A DNA stretch of 64,000 nt from Actinomyces sp. B33 (lineage in GTDB: Bacteria; Actinomycetota; Actinomycetes; Actinomycetales; Actinomycetaceae), in NCBI RefSeq assembly GCF_028437565.1, contig NZ_JAMRYR010000003.1:1-64000 (forward strand). Direction: 5' to 3'. The position numbers were made by a program, and so were the translations under genes. This document shows, piece after piece, positions 47,421 through 56,576 of this stretch. Under the pieces are notes generated by a model, which was not told the origin of the DNA, made no database searches, and worked only from the letters and a program-made list of their open reading frames with translations. The stretch's first letter is position 1. Every line of letters starts with the position of its first letter.

Positions 47421-47717
47421 GTGACTGAACTCGTCATTGACAGCGTTCCGGCACGACTGGCCAGGAACACCTACAACCTGGATGAGGAGGAGTCCCACAT
47501 CGAGGTCAATCAGCAGCTCGCTCGCAAACTCGGAGCGGGGCCCCTGCTCGAGCGCATCTGCCCGGCGCACGTGTACTCTGTCGAGGCCGACGGCAGCGTC
47601 GGCGTCGAGTACGCGGCATGCCTCGAGTGCGGCACGTGCTTGGCCGTGGCGCCGCAGGGCGTCCTCCAGTGGCGCTACCCGCGCGGGAGCTTCGGGATCA
47701 TGTTCCGCGAGGGATAG
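47421..47717 (+). CDS. fixX: FixX, ferredoxin-like protein
   Basis: This 98-residue protein matches E. coli FixX (95 residues): NTYNLDEEESHIEV, a first cysteine in ERICPAHVYSV, the cluster AACLECGTC, and the C-terminal WRYPRGSFGIMFREG. It binds a 4Fe-4S cluster and works with FixC. A GTG start follows CGGAG. The operon ends here with a terminator. Confidence 0.93.
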   Translation: MTELVIDSVPARLARNTYNLDEEESHIEVNQQLARKLGAGPLLERICPAHVYSVEADGSVGVEYAACLECGTCLAVAPQGVLQWRYPRGSFGIMFREG

Positions 47718-47763
47718 GCGCCTCGGCTGCGATCAGACCGCCTCCGGCACCTCCCCGGGGGCC

Positions 47764-47790
47764 GACGGCGGGGGATCTTCCCCCGCCGTC
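47764..47790 (+). terminator. Terminator of fixABCX
   Basis: A perfect 12-base stem (GACGGCGGGGGA with TCCCCCGCCGTC) with a TCT loop. Confidence 0.85.
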
Positions 47791-47862
47791 GTTGCGCGCC
47801 CGCTGGTACGGGCGTGTGGCCGACCCGAAGCGCAGCATCGAGGTCGAAGAACCAAGAACCAG

Positions 47863-47868
47863 TAGAAT
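47863..47868 (+). promoter_or_regulatory. -10 box of rnj, leaderless type
   Basis: TAGAAT ends seven bases before the RNase J ATG; there is no Shine-Dalgarno sequence. Confidence 0.55.
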
Positions 47869-47875
47869 CGGCTTC

Positions 47876-49567
47876 ATGAAGCCCCTGTACGAGAACCTCC
47901 CCGAACCCGCGCCCCTCGAAGACGGGGCCCTGCGCGTCATCCCCCTGGGCGGCCTGGGCGATGTCGGCCGCAACATGAACGTCATCGAGTACCGCGGCAA
48001 GCTCCTCGTCGTCGACTGCGGCGTCCTCTTCCCCGAGGAGTCTCAGCCCGGCGTCGACCTGATCCTCCCCGACTTCTCCTGGATCGAGGGCCGCCTCGAC
48101 GACGTCGTGGCCGTGGTCCTCACCCACGGGCACGAGGACCACATCGGCGCCGTCCCCTACCTCCTCAAACTCCGCGACGACATCCCCCTGTACGGCTCGG
48201 ACCTGACGCTGGCCTTCGTCGAGCCCAAGCTGCGCGAGCACCGCCTGCCGGCCGCCGATATGCACGTCGTCGCCGAGGGCGACCGCCTCGACGTGGGCCC
48301 CTTCGACCTTGAATTCGTCTCCGTCACCCATTCCATCCCCGACGCCCTCGCCGTCTTCGTGCGCACCGACGCCGGGAAGGTCCTCATCACCGGGGACTTC
48401 AAGATGGACCAGCTCCCCCTCGACCGGCGACTGACGGATCTGCGGGCCTTCGCCCGCTTCGGGGAGGAGGGCGTCGACCTGTTCATGGTGGACTCGACGA
48501 ACGCCGAGGTTCCCGGGTTCATCACCCCTGAGCGCGAGATCGGGCCCGTCCTCGACCGCGTCTTCGGCGAGGCCCCCGGCCAGATCGTCGTCGCCTCCTT
48601 CGCCTCCCACGTCCACCGCGTCCAGCAGGTCATGCAGGCCGCCCACCACCACGGGCGCAAGGTCGCCCTCGTCGGGCGGTCCATGGAGCGCAACATGCGC
48701 ATCGCCGAGGAGAAGGGCTATCTGACGATCCCCGATGGGCTCATCGTCGACCTCAAGGACATCGACGGCCTGCCTCCGGAGCAGCGCGTCTACATGGCCA
48801 CCGGATCCCAGGGCGAGCCGATGGCGGCCCTGTCGCGCATGAGCGTCGGCTCCCACCGGACCGTGACGATCGAACCGGGCGACATGGTCGTCTTCGCGTC
48901 CTCCCTGATCCCCGGCAATGAGAACTCCGTGTACCGGGTCATCAACGATCTGACGCGCCTGGGCGCCCGCGTCGTCCACCAGGCCAACGCGAAGGTTCAC
49001 GTCTCCGGGCACGCGTCCGCCGGCGAGCTGATCTACTGCTACAACATCATCCAGCCCAAGAACGTCATGCCGATCCACGGGGAGGTCCGCCACCTCGTCG
49101 CCAACGGGCAGCTCGCCGTCAAGACCGGGCTGGCCCCCGATCGCGTCGTCCTGGCCGAGGACGGGGTGTGCGTCGACCTGAAGGACGGCGTCGCCCGCGT
49201 CTCGGGCGCGGTTCCCTGCGAGTACGTCTACGTCGACGGTCGTTCGATCGGCGAGATCTCCGAGGACGAGCTCGAGACCCGCCGGACGCTCGGCTCCGAG
49301 GGGTTCGTCAGCGTCTACGCCGTCGTCGAGCACGACTCCGGGATGGTCCTCGCCGGTCCGACGATCCGCGCGATCGGCATGGCCGAGGACGACTCGGTCT
49401 TCGACGAGATCCTCCCCGACGTCGAGGCGGCCCTCAAGGACGCGGCCGCCCCGGGCCGCGTCGACCCCTACGTCCTCCAGCAGGCGATGCGGCGCGTCAT
49501 CGGGCGCTGGGTCGCGCGCCGACTGCGGCGCCGCCCGATGATCGTCCCGGTCGTCACCGAGCAGTGA
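47876..49567 (+). CDS. rnj: Ribonuclease J
   Basis: This 563-residue enzyme of the beta-CASP metallo-beta-lactamase family has 5' exonuclease and endonuclease activity on RNA. The zinc motif THGHEDHIGA lies near residue 82, the beta-CASP domain contains SFASHVHRVQQVM and GRSMERNM, and HVSGHASAGEL and the final helical domain follow. The ATG at 47876 fits the promoter spacing and family start. It is a single gene after the fix terminator; dapA, a frequent neighbour in actinobacteria, is here about 14 kb away, separated by the cai/fix region. Confidence 0.95.
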   Translation: MKPLYENLPEPAPLEDGALRVIPLGGLGDVGRNMNVIEYRGKLLVVDCGVLFPEESQPGVDLILPDFSWIEGRLDDVVAVVLTHGHEDHIGAVPYLLKLRDDIPLYGSDLTLAFVEPKLREHRLPAADMHVVAEGDRLDVGPFDLEFVSVTHSIPDALAVFVRTDAGKVLITGDFKMDQLPLDRRLTDLRAFARFGEEGVDLFMVDSTNAEVPGFITPEREIGPVLDRVFGEAPGQIVVASFASHVHRVQQVMQAAHHHGRKVALVGRSMERNMRIAEEKGYLTIPDGLIVDLKDIDGLPPEQRVYMATGSQGEPMAALSRMSVGSHRTVTIEPGDMVVFASSLIPGNENSVYRVINDLTRLGARVVHQANAKVHVSGHASAGELIYCYNIIQPKNVMPIHGEVRHLVANGQLAVKTGLAPDRVVLAEDGVCVDLKDGVARVSGAVPCEYVYVDGRSIGEISEDELETRRTLGSEGFVSVYAVVEHDSGMVLAGPTIRAIGMAEDDSVFDEILPDVEAALKDAAAPGRVDPYVLQQAMRRVIGRWVARRLRRRPMIVPVVTEQ

Positions 49568-49616
49568 GACCAGCAAGACCCCGCCCCCGGACGGCCGCAA
49601 GACAGGATCGGAGCCC

Positions 49617-50567
49617 ATGACCGGACGCTTCATCTCGACCCACTCGGTGGTCCTCGTGCTGCCGATGAACATCTCCTACATGCCGGCGCCGGGCGGCTCG
49701 GTTCACGCCGACGCGGCCGGCTCGCGTCCCGGCGGCGGCTTCACGACGCTGTCGACGGTGGCGGCCCTCGGCGTGCGCGCGGCCCTGGCCTCCCCCCTGG
49801 GGACCGGGCCGAACTCGTTCACCGTCCGCCAGCAGCTCGCTGAGGCCGGGGTGGAGGTCCTCACGCAGGAGCTCGTCGGCGACATCGGCGTGGCGATCCA
49901 ACTCATCGAGGAGACCGGGTCGATGACGTCGATCGTCACCGCCGGCGTCGAGTCGGAGCCGTCGCGAGCCTCCCTCGACCACCTCGTCCTGACTCCCGGG
50001 GACCTGATCTACGTGTCGGGGACGGACCTGACGAACCCGTACTCCGCGAAGGTCCTCGGCGGTTGGGCCGCGTCCCTGCCCGCCTCGGTCCGCCTCGTCA
50101 TCGGCCTGTCCCCGGCGGTCGAGCAGGTGCCCGTCGAGGCGTGGAAGCAGGTCCTGGGGCGCGCCGACCTGGTGACGATGAACCTGCGGGAGTCGGCGGC
50201 GCTGACGAAGATCCTCGCCTCCTACTCGCCGGCCTCGTCGATCCGCGAGCTCATGCGCCCCGAGGCGGGCGTCGTTAGGCGCATGGGCGCGCGCGGCTGC
50301 GAGGTGCAGGCCGACGCCGACGCCGAGTTCGTCCCGATCGCCCCCTACGAGTCGACGGTCGCGGACACGGCAGGCGTGGGGGACACCCACGTGGCGACGA
50401 TGTGCGCGGGACTGCTCATGGGGATGAGCCTGACGGAGGCGTGCACGATGGCCAACGCCGCGGCGGCCATCGCGATCTCCCACGAGTCGGCGCTGCCGGT
50501 GCCGACCCGCGAGCAGGTCGACGCCGTCATGGCGACCGGCAGGGTGAGCGACGCCCCGGTTCGGTAA
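49617..50567 (+). CDS. PfkB-family carbohydrate kinase
   Basis: This 316-residue protein has the ribokinase-family fold. The start contains SYMPAPGGSVHADAAGSRPGGGF-like glycines binding sugar, and the C-terminal signature is DTAGVGDTHVATMCAGLLMG, a variant of DTTGAGD with the catalytic aspartate present. The ATG follows GGAG. It lies between rnj and ftsK. The sugar or nucleoside substrate cannot be told; altered signature residues might mean an unusual substrate. Confidence 0.85.
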   Translation: MTGRFISTHSVVLVLPMNISYMPAPGGSVHADAAGSRPGGGFTTLSTVAALGVRAALASPLGTGPNSFTVRQQLAEAGVEVLTQELVGDIGVAIQLIEETGSMTSIVTAGVESEPSRASLDHLVLTPGDLIYVSGTDLTNPYSAKVLGGWAASLPASVRLVIGLSPAVEQVPVEAWKQVLGRADLVTMNLRESAALTKILASYSPASSIRELMRPEAGVVRRMGARGCEVQADADAEFVPIAPYESTVADTAGVGDTHVATMCAGLLMGMSLTEACTMANAAAAIAISHESALPVPTREQVDAVMATGRVSDAPVR

Positions 50568-50631
50568 GGCGGTCGTCGGGCGGCGCGCCTGAGGGGAGGC
50601 GCCGAGCGGGGCCGGTAGCGTCAGAAGCATC

Positions 50632-53466
50632 ATGGCCTCACAGTCGTCCTCCTCGAAGAAGCCCCGTTCCTCCGCGCGCGGGGGAGCGTCACCGCGCCGA
50701 TCCGCCGCGCCCGTCGACGGCCCCATCGAGGGCCCCGGGCTCCTCGCCCGCGTCTTCTCCGCGATCGGCCGGGGCACCGTCGCGGTCGTGCGCGCCTGGC
50801 GGGCGACCGACCCGCAGGTCAAGCGCGACGCCCTCGCTTTCATCCTCCTGGCCGGCGCCGTCCTCGTCGCCCTGCGCGAGTGGTTCCAGGTCTCGGGCCA
50901 GGCCGGCGACTTCCTCCATCACGCCTCGGCCGGGTCGGTCGGGATCTTCTCCGTGGTCGTCCCGCTCGCCCTCATCGGGCTGGCCCTCGAACTGATCCGG
51001 GCGCGCACCGGCGCCTACGCGCTGCCCCACCACATCGCCGGGGGGGCCGGCGCGGTCATGGCGGTCACGGGCCTCGTCCACGTCTCCCAGGGAAATCCGG
51101 CGCTGACGAGGATCGAGGACGTGGAGTCGGCCGGCGGCCTCGTCGGCTGGTTCGTCGCCCGGCCTCTGACGAACCTCCTGTCCGCGTGGGGGGCGGGCGC
51201 CGTCCTCGTCCTCCTCCTGGCGTATTCGCTGCTCCTGGGGACGCGCACCGGCATCGCCGAGGTGCCCGCCCGACTGCGCGCCGCCGTCGACCGCCTGCGG
51301 GGGATCTCCGCCGAGGACGGGGACGAGGACGGGGCCGCCGAAGCGGCCCGCGCGGCCCGGCGCCGCGCCCGCGACGATCTCGCCGCCGGGGACGACCCGT
51401 TCCTCGCCCAGTACGACGGCGACGAGTCCTTCCGCCGCGCTCACGAGACGAGCCCGGCCGACGCGACGACGATCCTCGACGGCGACGAGGCCCTGCCGCC
51501 GACCCCCGCCGGGATCCACGGGGTCGCCCCCGTCTCGGCCGCCGATCTGCCGACGGAGGCGCTCGACGTCGCGGGGTCGGCTGGCGCGGGCCCGACGGAC
51601 GAGATCGAGGTCCTCACGAGGCCCGCCGACGACCCCGACGCCGACGCTGACGACGAGGAGATCGCGGCCCCGCCGATCACCCGGGCCCCCGAGGGAGCCT
51701 TCCAGCCCGACCTCGACGAGGCGATCGCCTACGACCTGCCCTCCGAGGACCTCCTCGTCGCCGGCCCCCCGCACAAGACCCGTTCGGCCGTCAACGACCA
51801 GGTCGTCCGGGCCCTCGCGCAGGTCTTCGCGGACTTCTCCATCGACGCGAGGGTCACGGGGTTCTCGCGCGGGCCGACGGTCACCCGTTATGAGGTGGTG
51901 CTCGGCGCTGGCGTCAAGGTCGACAAGCTGACGAACCTGTCGAAGAACATCGCCTACGCCGTGGCCTCCGCCGACGTGCGCATCCTCGCGCCGATCCCCG
52001 GCAAGTCCGCCATCGGCATCGAGATCCCCAACACGGACCGTGAGAACGTCGCCCTCGGCGACGTCCTGCGCTCGGGGGCGGCGCGCCGCAACCAGCATCC
52101 GCTCGTCGTCGGCGTCGGCAAGGACGTCGAGGGCGGCTACGTCGTGACGAACCTGGCGAAGACCCCGCACCTGCTCGTCGCCGGCCAGACCGGATCGGGT
52201 AAGTCGAGCTTCATCAACTCGATGATCACGTCGATCATGATGCGCGCGACCCCCCAGCAGGTCCGGATGATCCTCGTCGACCCCAAGCGGGTCGAATTGA
52301 CGATCTACGAGGGCATCCCGCATCTGATCTCGCCGATCATCACGGACCCGAAGAAGGCCGCGGAGGCCCTCGAATGGGTCGTCAGGGAGATGGATGCGCG
52401 CTACAACGACCTGTCGGACTACGGGTTCAAGCACATCGACGACTTCAACAAGGCGGTGAGCGCCGGGCAGGTCCAGGCCAAGCCGGGCCTGCAGCGGACC
52501 CTCCACCCGTACCCGTACCTCCTCGTCGTCGTCGACGAGCTCGCCGACATGATGATGGTCGCCCCCCGCGACGTCGAGGCGTCGATCCAGAGGATCACGC
52601 AGTTGGCGCGCGCCGCGGGGATCCACTTGGTGCTGGCCACCCAGCGGCCGTCGGTGGACGTCGTCACGGGCCTCATCAAGGCGAACATCCCGTCGCGGCT
52701 GGCGTTCGCGACCTCGTCCCTGACCGATTCGCGGACGATCCTCGACCAGCCGGGGGCGGAGAAGCTCATCGGCCAGGGCGATGCGCTGTACCTGCCGGCG
52801 GGGGCCTCGAAGCCGATGCGCGTCCAGGGCGCGTGGATCTCCGAGTCGGAGATCCACCAGGTCGTCTCCCACGTCAAGTCCCAGATGGAGGCGCGGTACC
52901 GCGACGACGTGGTCCCCGAGCAGAAGTCCGCGAAGGTCGCCGAGGATATCGGCGACGACCTCGACGACCTCCTCCAGGCGGCCGAGCTGGTCGTGTCGAC
53001 CCAGTTGGGGTCGACGTCGATGCTCCAGCGCAAGCTCCGCGTCGGGTTCGCCCGGGCGGGGCGCCTGATGGACCTGCTCGAGTCGCGCGAGATCGTCGGG
53101 CCGTCGGAGGGGTCGAAGGCCCGGCAGGTGCTCGTCGCCCCCGAGCAGCTGCCGGAGGTCCTGGCGATGCTGCGCGGGGAGGGGCCTGCGCTCGGGGCGG
53201 GGGCGGCCGACCCGGCGCCGGCTCCGTCCATGGGCGGGGCCGGCGACGATCTGGGAGCGCACGTGGGAGGGGCCGAGGGAGAGACGGCCGGTTCGGGGAT
53301 CTCCGACGTGGCGGGGGAGGGGGCGCTTTCGGGCGCGCCCGTCTCCTCGGCGGACGGGATCGCCGCAGACCCGTACGCTGGACATGACTTCGGCGCGAAA
53401 TCCCCTCAGTGGGTGGATGAGGAGCCGGAGGACGACGAGGACGCCTGGCAGTTGACCGGGCGCTGA
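50632..53466 (+). CDS. ftsK: DNA translocase FtsK
   Basis: This 944-residue septal DNA pump segregates chromosomes at division. Four or so N-terminal membrane helices (about residues 65-205) are followed by an acidic linker, the alpha/beta motor domain (about 370-790) with Walker A AGQTGSGKSSF and Walker B LLVVVDELADMMM, and a C-terminal gamma winged helix (LLQAAELVVSTQLGSTSMLQ). A TAGCGT box lies ten bases before the ATG. pgsA follows, with its stop-to-start gap of 19 bases, as in other actinobacteria. Confidence 0.96.
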   Translation: MASQSSSSKKPRSSARGGASPRRSAAPVDGPIEGPGLLARVFSAIGRGTVAVVRAWRATDPQVKRDALAFILLAGAVLVALREWFQVSGQAGDFLHHASAGSVGIFSVVVPLALIGLALELIRARTGAYALPHHIAGGAGAVMAVTGLVHVSQGNPALTRIEDVESAGGLVGWFVARPLTNLLSAWGAGAVLVLLLAYSLLLGTRTGIAEVPARLRAAVDRLRGISAEDGDEDGAAEAARAARRRARDDLAAGDDPFLAQYDGDESFRRAHETSPADATTILDGDEALPPTPAGIHGVAPVSAADLPTEALDVAGSAGAGPTDEIEVLTRPADDPDADADDEEIAAPPITRAPEGAFQPDLDEAIAYDLPSEDLLVAGPPHKTRSAVNDQVVRALAQVFADFSIDARVTGFSRGPTVTRYEVVLGAGVKVDKLTNLSKNIAYAVASADVRILAPIPGKSAIGIEIPNTDRENVALGDVLRSGAARRNQHPLVVGVGKDVEGGYVVTNLAKTPHLLVAGQTGSGKSSFINSMITSIMMRATPQQVRMILVDPKRVELTIYEGIPHLISPIITDPKKAAEALEWVVREMDARYNDLSDYGFKHIDDFNKAVSAGQVQAKPGLQRTLHPYPYLLVVVDELADMMMVAPRDVEASIQRITQLARAAGIHLVLATQRPSVDVVTGLIKANIPSRLAFATSSLTDSRTILDQPGAEKLIGQGDALYLPAGASKPMRVQGAWISESEIHQVVSHVKSQMEARYRDDVVPEQKSAKVAEDIGDDLDDLLQAAELVVSTQLGSTSMLQRKLRVGFARAGRLMDLLESREIVGPSEGSKARQVLVAPEQLPEVLAMLRGEGPALGAGAADPAPAPSMGGAGDDLGAHVGGAEGETAGSGISDVAGEGALSGAPVSSADGIAADPYAGHDFGAKSPQWVDEEPEDDEDAWQLTGR

Positions 53467-53485
53467 GACACGAGAGGACCCACCG

Positions 53486-54145
53486 ATGGAGCCCACCGAG
53501 ACGCGATCCGACCGGCATCGGAGTGCCTCGCAGGTCAATGTGCCCAATGCGTTGACGCTGCTGCGACTGGTGCTCGTCCCGGTGTTCGTCCTCGTCAAGC
53601 TCCAGCCGACGTGGGGGATGCAGTGGGCGGCGCTGGGGATTTTCGCCGTCGCCGCGCTGACGGACAAGCTCGACGGGCATATCGCCCGGTCTCAGGGCCT
53701 CGTCACGGATTTCGGGAAGCTGGCCGATCCGGTCGCGGATAAGGCGTTGACGCTGAGCGCCTTTGTTCTTCTGTCGGTCGAGGAGACGCTGCCGTGGTGG
53801 CTGACCGGGCTCGTGGCCGTTCGCGAGTTGGGGATCACGGTGTGGCGCTCGGTCCTGGCTCGGCGGGGGGTCGTGGTGGCGGCGAATTCCGGGGGCAAGG
53901 CGAAGACGCTCGTGCAGATGCTGGCGCTGGGGACGCTGCTGATCCCGTGGGGCCATTTCGTCGTCATGAACGAGGCGAACCGCGGGTGGGCGACGGTGAT
54001 GACGTACGCGGGGTTGGCGTTGGCGGGCGTCGCGCTGGCGGTGACGCTGTGGTCGGGGGCGGTGTACGTCTACGAGGGGGTGCGGTCCTCGCGTGTGTCG
54101 CAGCGGGACGAGGGGAGGGAAAAGACCGATCTTGAGTCTGCTTGA
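53486..54145 (+). CDS. pgsA: CDP-diacylglycerol--glycerol-3-phosphate phosphatidyltransferase
   Basis: This 219-residue membrane enzyme makes phosphatidylglycerol phosphate. The CDP-alcohol signature reads [20 protein letters not shown] followed by ADPVADK, with all conserved aspartates. Five to six hydrophobic segments are seen. It follows ftsK and precedes clgR, the actinobacterial order. A charged C-terminal tail (residues 200-219) is present. Confidence 0.94.
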   Translation: MEPTETRSDRHRSASQVNVPNALTLLRLVLVPVFVLVKLQPTWGMQWAALGIFAVAALTDKLDGHIARSQGLVTDFGKLADPVADKALTLSAFVLLSVEETLPWWLTGLVAVRELGITVWRSVLARRGVVVAANSGGKAKTLVQMLALGTLLIPWGHFVVMNEANRGWATVMTYAGLALAGVALAVTLWSGAVYVYEGVRSSRVSQRDEGREKTDLESA

Positions 54146-54165
54146 CTCAACTTTAATGGTTTTTT
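54132..54165 (+). terminator. Terminator overlapping the end of pgsA
   Basis: TTGAGTC (54132-54138) pairs with GACTCAA (54144-54150) round a five-base loop that includes the stop codon, and a run of six T follows at 54160. Confidence 0.7.
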
Positions 54166-54293
54166 CCGAACGAGGGGAATACTTCCCCAACGCGCGGCGT
54201 TCTAACGATATGACGAATTCCCACTCGCCCACTGGGCGGCTTCTCACACGTCCGGCCCCCGGTCCGCCGATGCGCCGCGGGTCCGCTTCGCGA

Positions 54294-54299
54294 TACCGT
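54294..54299 (+). promoter_or_regulatory. -10 box of clgR, leaderless type
   Basis: TACCGT ends six bases before the ATG, and no Shine-Dalgarno sequence is present. Confidence 0.5.
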
Positions 54300-54305
54300 G
54301 AGCCC

Positions 54306-54620
54306 ATGACGACCTCCCCGACCCCCCAGCCGCTCCTGCGCACCGAGCTCGGCGACGTCCTGCGCGGACTGCGTCAGCGCCAGGGCCGGACCCTGCGCGA
54401 GGTGTCGTCGCTGGCCCAGGTCTCCCTCGGATACCTCTCCGAGGTTGAGCGCGGCCAGAAGGAGGCATCCTCGGAGCTCCTCGAATCGATCTGCTCGGCC
54501 CTGGGCGTCCCCCTGTGGTTCGTTCTGCGCGAGGTCTCCGACCGCATGGCCGTCCTCGATGCGGCGATCGTCCCCGACGTGGTCCCCGATGACCTCGTCC
54601 CCGTCACCCTCATCAGCTGA
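54306..54620 (+). CDS. clgR: ClgR-type XRE-family transcription activator
   Basis: This 104-residue protein has one helix-turn-helix domain (about residues 13-70) with [20 protein letters not shown] and [13 protein letters not shown]. It is the ClgR type (Rv2745c), which activates clp protease genes and others in actinobacteria. The C-terminal tail is short and hydrophobic and ends VTLIS, resembling ClgR degradation tags. It lies downstream of pgsA and four bases before the DUF3046 gene; recA follows further on. The ATG fits a leaderless promoter. Confidence 0.88.
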   Translation: MTTSPTPQPLLRTELGDVLRGLRQRQGRTLREVSSLAQVSLGYLSEVERGQKEASSELLESICSALGVPLWFVLREVSDRMAVLDAAIVPDVVPDDLVPVTLIS

Positions 54621-54623
54621 CGG

Positions 54624-54866
54624 GTGAAGCTCTCAGAGTTCTGGGAGGCGGTCGACGCGGTGTTCGGCCCCGTCCTCGGGCGCTCGTACGTCCGCGACCT
54701 CTATCTGCCGGGTCTGAGGTCGACTGCCGCTGAGGCGCTGGCGGCGGGGGAGGCCCCGGATGTCGTATGGGGGGCCCTCGTCGACGAGACCGGAGCGGGG
54801 CAGGAGGCGCGGTGGGTCCATCGGATCGACCCGCGCGAGCGCCCCGGGTCGCTGGGCAGTCGATAA
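54624..54866 (+). CDS. DUF3046 family protein
   Basis: This 80-residue protein begins MKLSEFWEAVDAVFGPVLGR (GTG start) and matches the DUF3046 family seen next to recA and clgR in actinobacteria. No membrane segment or signal is visible and function is unknown. It starts three bases after the clgR stop, so both are one transcript. Confidence 0.85.
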   Translation: MKLSEFWEAVDAVFGPVLGRSYVRDLYLPGLRSTAAEALAAGEAPDVVWGALVDETGAGQEARWVHRIDPRERPGSLGSR

Positions 54867-55029
54867 GGGCCCCGTTCGGATCGGATGGGGCAGGTGGATC
54901 CCGGCTGGTGCGTGGACGAATGTCCAGCGCGCGTGCGCATGTGAGAGGGGCGCGCGGGAATGCGATGAGGGGCGGTTCCGCGTGCGCAGGGTGTCCCAGA
55001 GCACGAGTCTTTTTCTGCCGAGGGAATGT

Positions 55030-55035
55030 TAGCCT
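55030..55035 (+). promoter_or_regulatory. -10 box of the LAxTG surface protein gene
   Basis: TTAGCCTTAA contains TAGCCT, identical to the rpsO -10 box, 47 bases before the ATG. Confidence 0.4.
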
Positions 55036-55081
55036 TAACCCGTCCTTGCGAAACTCCCATCACGCAGAATGGATGCTACTC

Positions 55082-56326
55082 ATGAATATCGCACCCCTCG
55101 GCCGCTTGGCGGCGGCCGCTCTCCTGGTCACGGCAGTGGGCGTCGTGCCCGCCGCGGCGGCTGTGGCAGCGGTCCCCGGAGCCCCCACGGTCTCCGTCAC
55201 AGCTGCGACGTGCCACGCGCCGACGAACACGATCTCCCTGTCGGGAGTCGACGAGTCGAAGGCCGCCGATATGCGCCTGGCCGTGTTCGTCGACGGCGCC
55301 CTCGAACGAGTCATCGGCAAAGCTTTTAGCCCGATGCTGTTCGTCAACGGCACGCGAGTGTTCGATACTCTGCCGACTCTCGGCGGCGGCAAGACGCCGG
55401 CCGACTACTACGGGAAGAACGTGACCTTCGCGGCCTACTACTTCGATAAGGCCAACGAGGCCCCGGAGCGGCACGACGCCACGATCGGCAAGGATAAGTT
55501 CATCAAGCTCGCGGAGGCGTCCTTCACCCCGGTCGATCCCGCTAAGGCCTGCAAGACCGAGCTCCCCGCCACCCCGGACGTTGAGATCAGCCGCATCGAT
55601 GGCAAGAATCGAGTCGAGATCACGGGATTCGATCCCGCGCTGATCGACGGCTACCGCTTCATCGTCTCCATCGGCGACGAGGTCAAGGCGGTCCCGAAGG
55701 ACCTGTCTCGAGAGATCCTCGCCAACGGCGGCACCTTCAACATCGAGGACTACATCCCCGCTGAGCTTGCTGCGCAGTACTACGGCAAGGACGCGACCGT
55801 TGACATCTACTACTTCGACCGCGCCGGCGAATACTCGACGGACACGTACGTCGATCCGGCGAGCGTTCAGCCCGGCAAAGTGAAGGACCGGTTCATCAAG
55901 CTCGGCAAGGACGAGGTCCGCCCCGTCGGCGATTCCGAGTGGGCTGAGGAGATCGCCCCTGGCGTTGTTGAGGTGAACACGGAGCATGAGTCGGAGTGGG
56001 CTGAGGGCATTGCCCCGGGCGTTGTTGAGGTGAACACGGAGCACGAGTCGGAGTGGGTCGAGGACATCGCCCCCGGCGTCGTCGAGGTCAACACCGAGTA
56101 CACGGCCGAGTGGGTCGACGAGAACCTCTCTCCCGACACGACCACCCCGGATGCCGTTCCGGCCGATCCGGCCGACGTCGCTGACGCGAAGAAGCCCGCG
56201 AAGGCCGAGAAGGGCAAGAGCCTGGCGGCCACCGGTGCCCACACCACGGCCCTCGCCGGGGCCGCGGCCCTCCTCCTCGGACTGGGCGCCGTCACCGCCT
56301 ACGGCGCTCGCCGCCGCGGAATCTGA
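55082..56326 (+). CDS. LAxTG-anchored surface protein with tandem repeats
   Basis: This 414-residue exported protein has a signal peptide (VGVVPAAAAVAAVP cleavage region). Two similar domains follow: about 35-155 with PADYYGKNVTF, AAYYFDKA and GKDKFIKL, and about 160-280 with QYYGKDATVDIYYFDRA and VKDRFIKLG. A repeat region of three 19-residue units SEWAEEIAPGVVEVNTEHE follows, and the C-terminus is SLAATGAHTT, a hydrophobic helix and ARRRGI. LAxTG is the usual class E sortase signal. ATG at 55082 or 55073 is possible. It lies between DUF3046 and recA. I do not recognise a function. Confidence 0.78.
   Translation: MNIAPLGRLAAAALLVTAVGVVPAAAAVAAVPGAPTVSVTAATCHAPTNTISLSGVDESKAADMRLAVFVDGALERVIGKAFSPMLFVNGTRVFDTLPTLGGGKTPADYYGKNVTFAAYYFDKANEAPERHDATIGKDKFIKLAEASFTPVDPAKACKTELPATPDVEISRIDGKNRVEITGFDPALIDGYRFIVSIGDEVKAVPKDLSREILANGGTFNIEDYIPAELAAQYYGKDATVDIYYFDRAGEYSTDTYVDPASVQPGKVKDRFIKLGKDEVRPVGDSEWAEEIAPGVVEVNTEHESEWAEGIAPGVVEVNTEHESEWVEDIAPGVVEVNTEYTAEWVDENLSPDTTTPDAVPADPADVADAKKPAKAEKGKSLAATGAHTTALAGAAALLLGLGAVTAYGARRRGI
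55934..56104 (+). repeat. Three 57-base tandem repeats in the surface protein gene
   Basis: Units start at 55934, 55991 and 56048 and encode S-E-W-[AV]-E-x-I-A-P-G-V-V-E-V-N-T-E followed by H or Y and one more residue. Units 1 and 2 share GTTGTTGAGGTGAACACG, while unit 3 uses GTCGTCGAGGTCAACACC, so the first two are the more recent duplication. A partial fourth unit follows. Confidence 0.9.
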
Positions 56327-56369
56327 GGATGAGCGCAGCGCCTAGTGCGTAGATCCCTCATCGGATCCG

Positions 56370-56411
56370 GGGGGGCGGGAGTCTCGAATGAGACTCCCGC
56401 CCCCCTTTGTT
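56370..56411 (+). terminator. Strong terminator after the surface protein gene
   Basis: A perfect 16-base stem (GGGGGGCGGGAGTCTC with its complement) with a four-base loop is followed by TTTGTT. Confidence 0.92.
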
Positions 56412-56576
56412 GGCACTGCATCTTTTTCGTCGACACCGCCCCTCCATCTGTCGAGGAGCATCGGTCCAACGGCTCTCTCTGGGAGAGCTTGCGCCTCTGC
56501 GCCCCTAGGGCCAACGCCTACGCAATGCTCGTCGAGGATGCCTGGCTCCACCGCTCGCCTCGGCGCGCCGCTCGCA

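Noticed and set aside
44423-47717. fixABCX as part of nitrogen fixation
   Set aside because: No nif genes are present and the operon adjoins caiABC relatives, matching the carnitine association known in E. coli.
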